This document shows, one piece after another, positions 1-6,398 of a stretch of DNA of 6,480 nt. Positions within the stretch are counted from its first letter, which is position 1. The number at the start of each line of letters is the position of its first letter. Location of the stretch: NCBI GenBank assembly GCA_040752635.1, contig JBFMGS010000091.1, positions 1-6,480 of the forward strand, in the 5' to 3' direction. Position numbers and translations under genes: made by a program. The notes under the pieces are model-generated. The model ran no database searches. It saw nothing but the letters and a program-made list of their open reading frames with translations, and had not been told where the DNA came from. The stretch is from JBFMGS01 sp040752635. Lineage in GTDB: Bacteria; Bacillota; SHA-98; UBA4971.

Positions 1-114
1 AAACGCCTGAACGAACTTGCCCGCCGAGGATGCCGCCTCGCCAAGCAGGATGGCTGCGGTCTTCGCCCCCTGGCCACCCCTCCCGTGCCAGCGTATTTCG
101 AGAACTTGTGACAT
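1..114 (-). CDS. porG: 2-oxoacid:ferredoxin oxidoreductase gamma subunit, N-terminal part (3' end outside window)
   Basis: Thirty-eight codons are visible from an ATG at 114-112, and the frame stays open to the window edge. The protein starts MSQVLEIRWHGRGGQGAK and continues to GKFVQAF. The segment EIRWHGRGGQGAKTAA (residues 6-21) followed by a GK-x-VQAF stretch is the recognisable N-terminus of the gamma subunit (POR gamma domain) of pyruvate- or ketoisovalerate-type 2-oxoacid:ferredoxin oxidoreductases. These cytoplasmic enzymes decarboxylate 2-oxoacids to acyl-CoA and reduce ferredoxin. A purine-rich Shine-Dalgarno site (AAGGGGGA, 128-121) lies 6 nt before the ATG and supports the start. 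The complete enzyme needs alpha, beta and delta parts, which should lie to the left of the window. The substrate (pyruvate, branched-chain or other 2-oxoacid) cannot be told from this fragment, so porG is a family-level symbol. Identification as a gamma subunit is strong, but the exact type is open. Confidence 0.85.
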   Translation of the reverse strand, partial: MSQVLEIRWHGRGGQGAKTAAILLGEAASSAGKFVQAF

Positions 115-381
115 ATCTTGTCCCCCTTACGTAGATACTTGCATGGACGGTTAGTTCTGAAGTTGGCAGAGCCCGTGGTTATTCCACCTGAATCCCAAGA
201 CAGCCCCGCGTCCCAGTTGCTTGTCAGGGTGGCAAGCTGGTGCTAAAGCAAGTCTCGCCGTTCCCGCCCTCTTCCGCAGTGACAAGAGTCCCAACGACAC
301 CGGGCACCATCCGGGCGTGATACACTGCCAGGCAACAGAGACCCCGTTACTGGAGGTCCCGTTGCAGCCGTTTCCAGTCGA
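115..381. other. 267-bp gap between amidohydrolase and porG
   Basis: Apart from the porG ribosome binding site at 121-128, I see nothing firm here. There are only weak inverted repeats, for example gcttg at 219-223 with caagc at 233-237. No GC hairpin with a T-run follows the amidohydrolase stop, and no good -35/-10 pair precedes porG. Minus-strand reading frames in the gap show no recognisable domain. The gap is the longest in the window, so porG may have its own promoter of a type I cannot recognise. Confidence 0.4.
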
Positions 382-2136
382 TCATAACGAAGGCTTGCTC
401 AGCCCGAGACCACATCGGCCCGAACGCCATGCAATCCTTCCTTCAACAAAGGTCATGAGGACATGGTCTCTCATTGACTCCAGTTCTTCAGGATCCATGG
501 TCAGTACATCCTTGTCAAGCACCACCAGGTCTGCCAGTTTTCCCGGCTCGATGGACCCTCGTTCTTTCTCGCTATGGGTCAAGTACGCCCCACCTATCGT
601 GTACATCCTGAGTGCTTCGGGTATTGTGATTCGCTCTCTCTCGCCAAACACCCGTCGCGAATACCTTGTCTTGCGGACAACAGCCGCAAACATACCCACC
701 CAGGGATCGTACGTTGCAAAAGGATAGTCAGACCCGCACGCGACAACCACCCCCCGGTCCATCATCGACCTGAGTGGTATGAAGCGCGCCATACGGTCGT
801 CGCCGATGAACTTGTGAAAGCTATCGCCGAGATCATAGTAGAAGGCCGGGTTTACTGTCGCGACAACGCCCAGCCGCGCCATCGCCTCAATACACGCGTT
901 TTGAGGCTCCATGGGAAGGAAGCTATGGATAGCACTGTATCGCAGGTCGCTGCAAGGAGCCCCCGGCTTGATCTCCTTCATGATCTTCTCATATAGCATG
1001 AGCGTCTGGGCAAGACCCCTGTCGCCGGCACAGTGGGTGTGAAGCTCCCAGCCATAGTTGACAGCCTCCTTGTACTGGGCGTACCTCACACCGTCGGGTT
1101 GCACGAGCTCGCCATAGTTGCCGGGCTTACCGAAGACATAGGGCTCTGAGACGGCTGCATCTAAAGAGCCGATACCTCCGTCTGCGAAGAACTTGGCCCC
1201 TCTGATCCGGAACCAGGAATCCCCCAGATTGCTTATCATCAAGTGGCGCACACGGTTGCCGACGTCTTCCGCTGAACCGAAGCCACCAAGATCGAGGTAC
1301 GCGGTGACCCTGAGTTTCAGTTTGCCGGCGGTATATGCGGCCTGATACGCCCGCAAGTCGGAGACGAACGGATCGACGACCGCGGTGACCCCGCAGGACA
1401 ACATCGCCTCCTGAGCCACTTCAATGCCTGCGACGTTTTCGTTCACACCCGGGAGAGCTTTACGACAGTTGATCAGCTCCAGGCCCCTTTTGCCCCAGAA
1501 AACTCCGGTGGGTTCGCCGGCATGCGGCCCGTCGTGGAATCGCTCGATGTAGTTCAGTTCGTCGGTCCATGGTGGGTCTTTTCTCCACCATTCCCACCCA
1601 CTGTCTATCCCGTTCTCCCGCATAGCGATGGAGTTTAGGGCGCAGCCGTCCTCTATATATGCCAGGTAGACCGGGTTCTGCGGTGCGGCCGCGTCCAACT
1701 CAAGACGGTTGGCCATTCTCTTCTCTTCGAGCTTGACCCAGTCCCATCCAAAGCCTTCGACCCACTCTCCCGGTGCGGCCTTCGAAGCTGCCTGATGAAC
1801 TAACGTAAGGATGTCCTCGACACTTCTAGCCGCACTCAGATCGATCTTGGTCATGAGGTTCCATCCGAGGTCCAGAAAGTGTATGTGCGAATCCTGGATA
1901 CCCGGGATGACTGTGTTGCCGTCGAGATTGAGCAACGCGGTTCTCCTGCCCGCAAGGCCTAAGATGGCTTCCGTCGTCCCGACGTCCACTACTCTCCCTC
2001 TACTGATAGCAGCAGCCTGGGCCAACCGGAAGTTATCATCGACGGTGACAACGTTGCCGTTATACAGGATCAAGTCGAGCTGACACCCGTTTTTCAGGTT
2101 ATCCTGGTGTGTCAGTGAGTTCTCGACATAGTGCAA
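382..2136 (-). CDS. YtcJ-type metal-dependent amidohydrolase (amidohydrolase family 3)
   Basis: This is a 584-residue cytoplasmic protein with no signal peptide. The N-terminal beta-sandwich segment is DLILYNGNVVTVD (21-33). The metal-binding HxH is in DSHIHF (H84, H86). A conserved lysine lies in GAKFFADGG (K315). Further candidate metal or active-site residues are H368 in HTHCAGDRG, H404 in YSAIHSF and D470 in CGSDYP. The C-terminal return to the sandwich contains GSIEPGKLADLVVLDKD. This order fits the amidohydrolase superfamily's YtcJ-like group, whose characterised members hydrolyse N-acyl or N-formyl amide bonds. The actual substrate is unknown. About 20 residues precede the usual family start, but they follow a TTG codon with a strong Shine-Dalgarno site, so I keep the TTG. 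The gene lies 66 bp after aorC on the same strand and is probably co-transcribed with the AOR genes. Its isoleucine codons are mostly ATC, unlike aorAB. Confidence 0.88.
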   Translation of the reverse strand: MHYVENSLTHQDNLKNGCQLDLILYNGNVVTVDDNFRLAQAAAISRGRVVDVGTTEAILGLAGRRTALLNLDGNTVIPGIQDSHIHFLDLGWNLMTKIDLSAARSVEDILTLVHQAASKAAPGEWVEGFGWDWVKLEEKRMANRLELDAAAPQNPVYLAYIEDGCALNSIAMRENGIDSGWEWWRKDPPWTDELNYIERFHDGPHAGEPTGVFWGKRGLELINCRKALPGVNENVAGIEVAQEAMLSCGVTAVVDPFVSDLRAYQAAYTAGKLKLRVTAYLDLGGFGSAEDVGNRVRHLMISNLGDSWFRIRGAKFFADGGIGSLDAAVSEPYVFGKPGNYGELVQPDGVRYAQYKEAVNYGWELHTHCAGDRGLAQTLMLYEKIMKEIKPGAPCSDLRYSAIHSFLPMEPQNACIEAMARLGVVATVNPAFYYDLGDSFHKFIGDDRMARFIPLRSMMDRGVVVACGSDYPFATYDPWVGMFAAVVRKTRYSRRVFGERERITIPEALRMYTIGGAYLTHSEKERGSIEPGKLADLVVLDKDVLTMDPEELESMRDHVLMTFVEGRIAWRSGRCGLGLSKPSL

Positions 2137-2139
2137 CGA
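2129..2139. repeat. 11-bp direct repeat, copy overlapping the amidohydrolase start
   Basis: The plus strand reads tagtgcaacga, and the identical 11-mer occurs at 2169-2179, exactly 40 bp away. On the minus strand it is TCGTTGCACTA. In this copy the TTG inside it is the amidohydrolase start codon. The second copy lies upstream in the gap after aorC. It may be a small duplication or a protein-binding site, or chance. Confidence 0.45.
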
Positions 2140-2146
2140 CCGCCAA

Positions 2147-2154
2147 CTCCTTCC
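2147..2154 (-). promoter_or_regulatory. Ribosome binding site of the amidohydrolase
   Basis: The minus strand reads GGAAGGAG here, 10 nt before the TTG at 2136-2134. No in-frame ATG or GTG lies close by, and the next leucines are CTG. This site therefore decides for the TTG start. Confidence 0.6.
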
Positions 2155-2168
2155 AGTACACCATGAAG

Positions 2169-2179
2169 TAGTGCAACGA
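2169..2179. repeat. 11-bp direct repeat, upstream copy
   Basis: This is the second exact copy of tagtgcaacga, in the 66-bp spacer between aorC and the amidohydrolase. It also contains a TTG on the minus strand, in a different frame from the amidohydrolase. That TTG would open a 25-codon frame ending inside the amidohydrolase 5' region. Confidence 0.45.
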
Positions 2180-2202
2180 GCACCTGGGCGCGGCCTGAGA
2201 AG

Positions 2203-3444
2203 CTATGAAACGTAGTTTCTAATCACATCGTACCACGGGGCAACGCGGAGGCTCGCAACCTCAGTAGCCATCCTCTTTAGAAGTTCACGTGGCGCCTTTC
2301 TCCTGATGCCTGACAGGAGCACCCCAATTCCCGGAGCTTCTCCAATGAACTGCGCGCCGACGGGAACGTCTCTGACCAGTATTACTCTGGAATAGAAGCG
2401 CCTTCCCCTGGCCTCCGCTATCTCGGCTTCAGCGCCCGCAGTGGCCAGGTTCAGCCCGACTGATGCGATTGGCATACCGAATATCTCAGCCGCCATGATG
2501 TTCATGGAGCCCTGATACATCCTGGGGTGGTCGACAATTGACAGTGCAGCAACCTCGCCTTGTTGTCTGGCACTGCCCCAAAGAAGGCTCAATGTCGGTC
2601 TCCCGGTTATCAAATCCGGGCTTTCCACGCAATCTCCGCAGGCGTACACGTTGTGGACGTTGGTCATCATGAACTCATTAACCCGTATTCCCCCCAAGGT
2701 GCCTAGCTCGACGCCAGCGGCTTTAGCAAGATCCACATTCGGTTTCATCCCCAGCGCAAGGATGACAGTATCGCACGGGATCTCACGCGCGCTAGTAACA
2801 ACCGATTCAACACACTCACCACCGCAGATGCTCACGACCTTCTCCGATGTAAACACCTCTATCCCGTTCTCCCGCATTAGCTCGGCCACCATCCGGGCTG
2901 GCTCCCGATCCAGAGCTCGGGGCAAGATCCACTCGAGCATCTCGATAAGGTACACCTTGTACCCGCTCTCCGCCATAGCCTCGGCCGCTTCAACACCTAC
3001 GAGCCCTGAGCCTATCACCACGCAAGAAGCTCCGTGGTGGCCTTTGAGGGCATCAGCGTCCGAAAGGCGTTTTAGGACGAACACGCCCTTCTTGTCGACC
3101 CCGGGAATCCGCGGCACCAGCGGTGTCGAGCCTGTTGCCAAGATCAGCCGGTCAAAAGGTAGTGCCTCATTGTCCATGATGATGGTCCTTTTGACAACAT
3201 CGACAGCGCTTACCGTCTTTCCCAATATCCTTTGAACCCCGTCAGCGGGGTTACCTTCTTCCGAAGGCAGGAAGACTTTGCGTCTTTCGATCTCCCCGGC
3301 AATGTAGCGAGGTAGAACGCAAGCAGAGTAGGCATCGTATGCCTCATCCGAAACGATCGTGATTCTGGCGGTGTCAGAGAATGCCCGCAGGGTAGAGGCA
3401 GCACTGGTTCCGGCGATGCCATTGCCAACGATTACTATGTCCAA
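2203..3444 (-). CDS. aorC: FAD-dependent NAD(P)H oxidoreductase, AorC-like
   Basis: This is a 413-residue class-I pyridine nucleotide-disulfide reductase-fold flavoprotein. An FAD-binding Rossmann motif starts at residue 2 (IVIVGNGIAG, GxGxxG at 7-12). LATGS is at 102-106. A second Rossmann motif for NAD(P) is VVIGSGLVG (GSGLVG 145-150), followed by an acidic residue (E168 in VYLIEM), which favours NAD(H) over NADP(H). The FAD-contacting YACGDC is at 267-272. The C-terminal part lacks a recognisable extra domain. The length and the position directly after the AOR catalytic gene match AorC, the FAD subunit that links Aromatoleum AOR to NAD+. Its expected role is to pass electrons between AorA clusters and NAD(H). 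Cys42 in AYSACVLP lies where CoA-disulfide-reductase relatives carry a redox cysteine; whether it is active here is unknown. The start is TTG because an in-frame TGA directly precedes it. The gap to aorB is 69 bp. NirB-like or rubredoxin-reductase-like activity is the main alternative. Confidence 0.85.
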   Translation of the reverse strand: MDIVIVGNGIAGTSAASTLRAFSDTARITIVSDEAYDAYSACVLPRYIAGEIERRKVFLPSEEGNPADGVQRILGKTVSAVDVVKRTIIMDNEALPFDRLILATGSTPLVPRIPGVDKKGVFVLKRLSDADALKGHHGASCVVIGSGLVGVEAAEAMAESGYKVYLIEMLEWILPRALDREPARMVAELMRENGIEVFTSEKVVSICGGECVESVVTSAREIPCDTVILALGMKPNVDLAKAAGVELGTLGGIRVNEFMMTNVHNVYACGDCVESPDLITGRPTLSLLWGSARQQGEVAALSIVDHPRMYQGSMNIMAAEIFGMPIASVGLNLATAGAEAEIAEARGRRFYSRVILVRDVPVGAQFIGEAPGIGVLLSGIRRKAPRELLKRMATEVASLRVAPWYDVIRNYVS

Positions 3445-3454
3445 TCAACCCACA

Positions 3455-3459
3455 TCCTT
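3455..3459 (-). promoter_or_regulatory. Ribosome binding site of aorC
   Basis: AAGGA on the minus strand lies 10 nt before the TTG at 3444-3442. The codon just before that TTG is an in-frame TGA, and the Rossmann strand begins at the second residue, so TTG is the only sensible start. Confidence 0.55.
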
Positions 3460-3513
3460 CTTAGGCAGGTATTGACTACGGCCCCGCTCGTGTGGGTGTT
3501 TGCAGTGCTCGTA

Positions 3514-5403
3514 TTACCTAAGCAGGGACATTTTCTGGAGCTCATCTGCGACGTCATCGAGGCATAGTTCCTCGAGCTTGGCTTTCTTGGGAAGCCCCGT
3601 TTCTATGTCCCAGCCCCTGGCCTCATAATACTGGTCGAGCATCTCCTCAAGACGCGATACCTGTCCCTTGGCCGGGCCGGTGGGAATCGGCTCGGTCAAG
3701 AACCTCTTCGGCAAGGTGTCGTCTTTCCGGCCAAGGCCCTCCCTCACGTTGAAGGCCTTCTCCACGTTCACTATCCTTTCCCCTATCTCAAACGCCTCCG
3801 ACGGCTCATACCCCTCGCCCGTCACCGCATTCAAAAGCTTCACCAGAGGCTCCGGCATCAGTAAGCCTGTCCTCGTTATGTACTTACATATCTCCATCGA
3901 GTCCGCAAACGCCCTGAGCTCTTCGAACCACTTTACCATTCTCCCCTTGCCGCCTGTGGCAAACCTGTCCGCCGCTTCCTCCGTTCCAAACAGCTCCTTG
4001 CCCTTCTGTGGCGTCATCGTATACTCAAGCGCAGGCAGCGCCCTCAAATGGTCCGCCCCGCGGCTCGACACGGCAAAAGCCAGCCCCCAGCCTTGTAACG
4101 CCCTGGGGTCTACCTCCAGGTGCTCCATCCCCTTGGTGTGCAGGGCGTAATCGTCCGCATTACCGCCTATGACCTCCGCCGCCCTTCGCACACCTTCCGC
4201 GAGCGTGGCCCCTATCCCCTCTTTGAAGACTATCTTTCTCGTAAGCTCATATACCGCTTCCTCATTGCCCCAACTGAGATCAAGCCCCGCATCCTTTTGC
4301 GTTATCAAACCGTGCTCATAGCACTCCATCGCAAACCCTAACACCCCGCCCAGCGAGATGATGTCTATGCCGTATTTGTCTGATATCTTCCCAACCATGA
4401 GCCCTACTTCCATGTTGTCTATGCCAAGCCTGGTCGTAAAGTTGCTTATGGTGGCGAACTCCGTCTTGCCCCACCTCTCCCCCGCGTGAGGCCCTTCCTT
4501 TATCAAATAAAAACTCCCGCAGTGTAAGGGGCACGAGTAACACCCTTTGGCCTTTATCTTGTACTTCGCCTCGAAATACTCACCGTCCAGCTTGCTTATG
4601 TCTTCGGTGAATGTCTCCTGGTTGTTCCTCCTTGTAAGCGCTCCTAACACGGTGTTATACTTCTCAACCAAACACGCGCTGCCTTGCTCCGAGAATAGCC
4701 TCGCAAACCAGTCATCGTACAGTATCTCATACGCCTCTAACGCCGCAGCCTTCAAACCCTCAGGGTCCTTCACCCTTACCCCCTTGGTGCCCCGGACCGC
4801 TATGGCCTTTAAGTTCTTCGACCCCATCACCGCACCCATACCAGTCCTGCCTGCAGCACGGTACAGGTCGGTCATGACATTGGCAAACCTCACCTGGTTC
4901 TCTCCAGCCTGGCCTATGTAGTTTATGTGAATGCGACTGTCTCCTATCTCTTCCTTGACAATGCGGTCCGTCTCGAAAGTGTCCTTGCCCCATATGTGGC
5001 TCGCATCCCTTATCTCAACCTCATCATCATCAATGAATATATACACAGGTTTCTTAGCCTTGCCTCTCACCACAATCTGGTCATACCCTGCAAGCTTTAG
5101 CTCCGCCCCCCAATACCCTCCGCTGTTCGCGTCCCCAAACCCTCCGGTGAGCGGAGACTTGGCCGTCACATTATACCTGCCCGAACCAAGAGACAATGTC
5201 CCGTTGCACGGCCCTACCCCAAAAAGCAGCACATTCCCCGGCCCAAGCGGGTCTGCCCCGGCCTTTACCTCCTTAAACAGCCTTATCCCGTTCAGCCCCC
5301 TGCCCCCCAGAAACCTGCGGGCCAGCTCCGGGTCTAACCTCTCCTTCTCTACGCTCTCCTTGCTAAGATCAATGACTAATACCGTCCCGTTCCATCCATA
5401 CAT
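3514..5403 (-). CDS. aorB: Tungsten-dependent aldehyde:ferredoxin oxidoreductase, catalytic subunit (AorB-like)
   Basis: This 629-residue AOR-family enzyme should interconvert aldehydes and carboxylic acids at a tungsten-bispyranopterin site in the cytoplasm. It begins with the classic MYGWNG. The N-terminal pterin-binding domain shows SPLTGGFGDANSGGYWG (83-99), LKLAGYD (102-108) and AGRTGMGAVMGSKNLKA (184-200). The [4Fe-4S] cysteines are C288, C291 and C295 (CYSCPLHC), the same numbering as in Pyrococcus furiosus AOR, plus C506 in DSMEIC. E315 (TEFAT) and H452 (RGADHL) are the likely counterparts of the active-site Glu and His. The usual DxxGLC near the last cysteine reads DSMEIC here. The substrate range (acetaldehyde, aromatic, branched) is not readable. 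I chose the ATG at 5403 over an in-frame TTG at 5421, because family members start MYGW and a G7 tract sits at ribosome-binding distance. Isoleucine codons are mostly ATA, unlike aorC and the amidohydrolase. The gene follows aorA by 21 bp. Confidence 0.93.
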   Translation of the reverse strand: MYGWNGTVLVIDLSKESVEKERLDPELARRFLGGRGLNGIRLFKEVKAGADPLGPGNVLLFGVGPCNGTLSLGSGRYNVTAKSPLTGGFGDANSGGYWGAELKLAGYDQIVVRGKAKKPVYIFIDDDEVEIRDASHIWGKDTFETDRIVKEEIGDSRIHINYIGQAGENQVRFANVMTDLYRAAGRTGMGAVMGSKNLKAIAVRGTKGVRVKDPEGLKAAALEAYEILYDDWFARLFSEQGSACLVEKYNTVLGALTRRNNQETFTEDISKLDGEYFEAKYKIKAKGCYSCPLHCGSFYLIKEGPHAGERWGKTEFATISNFTTRLGIDNMEVGLMVGKISDKYGIDIISLGGVLGFAMECYEHGLITQKDAGLDLSWGNEEAVYELTRKIVFKEGIGATLAEGVRRAAEVIGGNADDYALHTKGMEHLEVDPRALQGWGLAFAVSSRGADHLRALPALEYTMTPQKGKELFGTEEAADRFATGGKGRMVKWFEELRAFADSMEICKYITRTGLLMPEPLVKLLNAVTGEGYEPSEAFEIGERIVNVEKAFNVREGLGRKDDTLPKRFLTEPIPTGPAKGQVSRLEEMLDQYYEARGWDIETGLPKKAKLEELCLDDVADELQKMSLLR

Positions 5404-5412
5404 CGTACATTG

Positions 5413-5419
5413 CCCCCCC
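5413..5419 (-). promoter_or_regulatory. G7 tract acting as probable ribosome binding site of aorB
   Basis: Seven G on the minus strand end 9 nt before the ATG at 5403-5401. A G run can pair with the anti-Shine-Dalgarno CCUCC, with one G-U pair. Just upstream, aorA ends with two in-frame stops in tandem, TAG (5427-5425) and TAA (5424-5422). Confidence 0.4.
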
Positions 5420-5424
5420 AATTA

Positions 5425-5922
5425 CTACGATGCTACCTCCCGAGACCTCAAGAACGCCCTCGCTATGCTCTCCATTCGCGCCGCTTGCCTCTGCGTATCG
5501 GCCACATCCGACCTCTCATACCTTATTGCCTTCGTTATGCAAAACCGGGCACACTGGGGATCCCCTCCACATAGATCACACTTGCTCGAAACCCTCGTGC
5601 CCACATCCACTGTGATCGCCCCATACGGACACACAAGCGTGCACGCCCTGCACCCTACACATGTCTCCTCCCTCACCACTATCGCACCGGTCTTCGAATC
5701 CCTCTGCAGCGCGCTTACAGGACATACGTCCATACACAGCGCATCCTCACACTGCTGGCACATCACAGGAATGTCTATCCCCTCAGTGTCCACCTTGAAT
5801 ACCTTCACCCTCGCCTTAACCGGGTTCACTACCCCTTCCTTGCTCTTGCTTAGCGAACACACTACCTCACATACCCTGCACCCCGTGCATAAACTCGCAT
5901 CTACCGATAATACCTTCTTCAT
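5425..5922 (-). CDS. aorA: Four-cluster [4Fe-4S] ferredoxin subunit, AorA-like
   Basis: This is a 165-residue iron-sulfur protein with exactly sixteen cysteines in four groups: C12/15/18/22, C55/58/63/67, C88/91/94/98 and C115/118/124/128. It should bind four [4Fe-4S] clusters in the fold of HycB/DmsB-type electron-transfer subunits. There is no Tat signal or membrane segment, so it acts in the cytoplasm. The gene directly precedes the AOR catalytic subunit and is followed by the FAD subunit. This matches AorA, the electron-conducting small subunit of Aromatoleum-type AOR. The last 30 or so residues after the fourth group are charged, probably helical and cysteine-free. The ATG has an AGGGGTGA Shine-Dalgarno site about 6 nt upstream. 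Isoleucine codons are mostly ATA (5 of 7 by hand count), as in aorB. The cluster count is secure; the AorA assignment rests on gene order and cluster number. Confidence 0.9.
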   Translation of the reverse strand: MKKVLSVDASLCTGCRVCEVVCSLSKSKEGVVNPVKARVKVFKVDTEGIDIPVMCQQCEDALCMDVCPVSALQRDSKTGAIVVREETCVGCRACTLVCPYGAITVDVGTRVSSKCDLCGGDPQCARFCITKAIRYERSDVADTQRQAARMESIARAFLRSREVAS

Positions 5923-5989
5923 CTTCCCTCACCCCTGCCAAGACTTCCTACCCCGGTCTCCCCTTCCTAACAAGAACCTGAAACCTTCA

Positions 5990-6292
5990 TCAACCGCCTG
6001 CAATTGCCTCCACAACCGTGATGGTGTCGCCATTCTTGACTCTAGTCTCGGGGACCAACGATGGTCTGATCGCGGTCTCGTTGACGAAGATAAGGAGGTG
6101 AGGAAGAAGGCGTTCCAGGATATCCCTCCCGGCGGCCAGGGAGTATCTGTTCCTCAGAGGCATCTCGTATTTGGTGAACAAGGTCCGAAGCGCCTCAGCC
6201 ACAGTCAGGTCGTCGTTAAGGTTCAAAGTCACCTCGGGACTTCCGGTAACCTCCCGCAGCACGGAAAAGAGCCTGAACCTGATCTCTGCCAT
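5990..6292 (-). CDS. moaD: MoaD/ThiS-family sulfur carrier for pterin cofactor synthesis
   Basis: This is a 100-residue ubiquitin-fold protein beginning MAEIRFRLFSVLREV and ending GDTITVVEAIAGG, with the terminal Gly-Gly that is adenylated and thiocarboxylated in MoaD/ThiS proteins. MoaD gives sulfur to the dithiolene of molybdopterin as the small subunit of MPT synthase. Placed next to an AOR it is probably dedicated to the tungsten-bispterin of that enzyme. At 100 residues it is longer than the roughly 80 of classical MoaD. The extra part is a helical stretch around residues 42-64 before the LLIFVN strand, common in AOR-linked and archaeal-type MoaD. AGGAGG (6305-6300) lies 7 nt before the ATG, a very good ribosome binding site. 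It is followed by aorA after 67 bp. Its isoleucines are five ATC and one ATT, with no ATA. ThiS or another sulfur carrier is less likely given the neighbours. Confidence 0.9.
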   Translation of the reverse strand: MAEIRFRLFSVLREVTGSPEVTLNLNDDLTVAEALRTLFTKYEMPLRNRYSLAAGRDILERLLPHLLIFVNETAIRPSLVPETRVKNGDTITVVEAIAGG

Positions 6293-6344
6293 CGATCGAC
6301 CTCCTCTCCTTCCGCACCCCCGTTATCATGCTTAGGGCGAGCCT

Positions 6345-6372
6345 CCCCGGGGGACGGCCGGGTCCCCCGGGG
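6345..6372 (-). other. Strong GC hairpin upstream of moaD
   Basis: This is a perfect 11-bp inverted repeat, CCCCGGGGGAC and GTCCCCCGGGG on the minus strand, around a 6-nt loop. No T-run follows on either strand, so it is not a standard intrinsic terminator. It may be an RNA processing or stabilising element, or a termination site of another type between the ferredoxin gene and moaD. Confidence 0.55.
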
Positions 6373-6382
6373 GTGGGTTATT

Positions 6383-6398
6383 GCGCGTGTTTACGCGC
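6383..6398 (-). other. Second small hairpin upstream of moaD
   Basis: GCGCGT and ACGCGC form a 6-bp stem with a 4-nt loop, 10 bp from the larger hairpin and 27 nt after the ferredoxin stop codon. No T-run is attached. Confidence 0.45.

Noticed and set aside
1..111. Plus-strand open frame ending in TGA at 109-111
   Set aside because: The same bases on the minus strand encode an unmistakable 2-oxoacid oxidoreductase gamma N-terminus with a good ribosome binding site.
115..160. Promoter-like pair TTCAGA and TATCTA upstream of porG
   Set aside because: It matches the consensus in only 4 of 6 and 3 of 6 positions with an 18-nt spacer, which is no better than chance.
320..381. Possible terminator after the amidohydrolase and a 12-codon frame overlapping its stop (ATGA)
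   Set aside because: The best stem (GGGACC with GGTCTC) is short, has a wobble pair and has no T-run. The 12-codon frame is too short and featureless.
221..727. Open frame of 168 codons on the plus strand
   Set aside because: Most of it lies opposite the C-terminal coding part of the amidohydrolase. It shows no recognisable domain, has low-complexity Ser/Pro/Arg-rich content and lacks a good ribosome binding site. It is an antisense shadow.
2651..3235. Open frame of 194 codons on the plus strand
   Set aside because: It is fully antisense to aorC, whose Rossmann motifs are clear. The translation is Ser/Thr/Arg-rich without any motif.
3668..4921. Several open frames on the plus strand opposite aorB, and short minus-strand frames in other phases
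   Set aside because: All lie within the well-supported AOR gene and have no domain or ribosome binding site. They follow from its codon bias.
5404..5421. TTG start six codons upstream for aorB
   Set aside because: It would put the G7 tract inside the coding region and leave no Shine-Dalgarno site. AOR-family proteins begin at MYGW.
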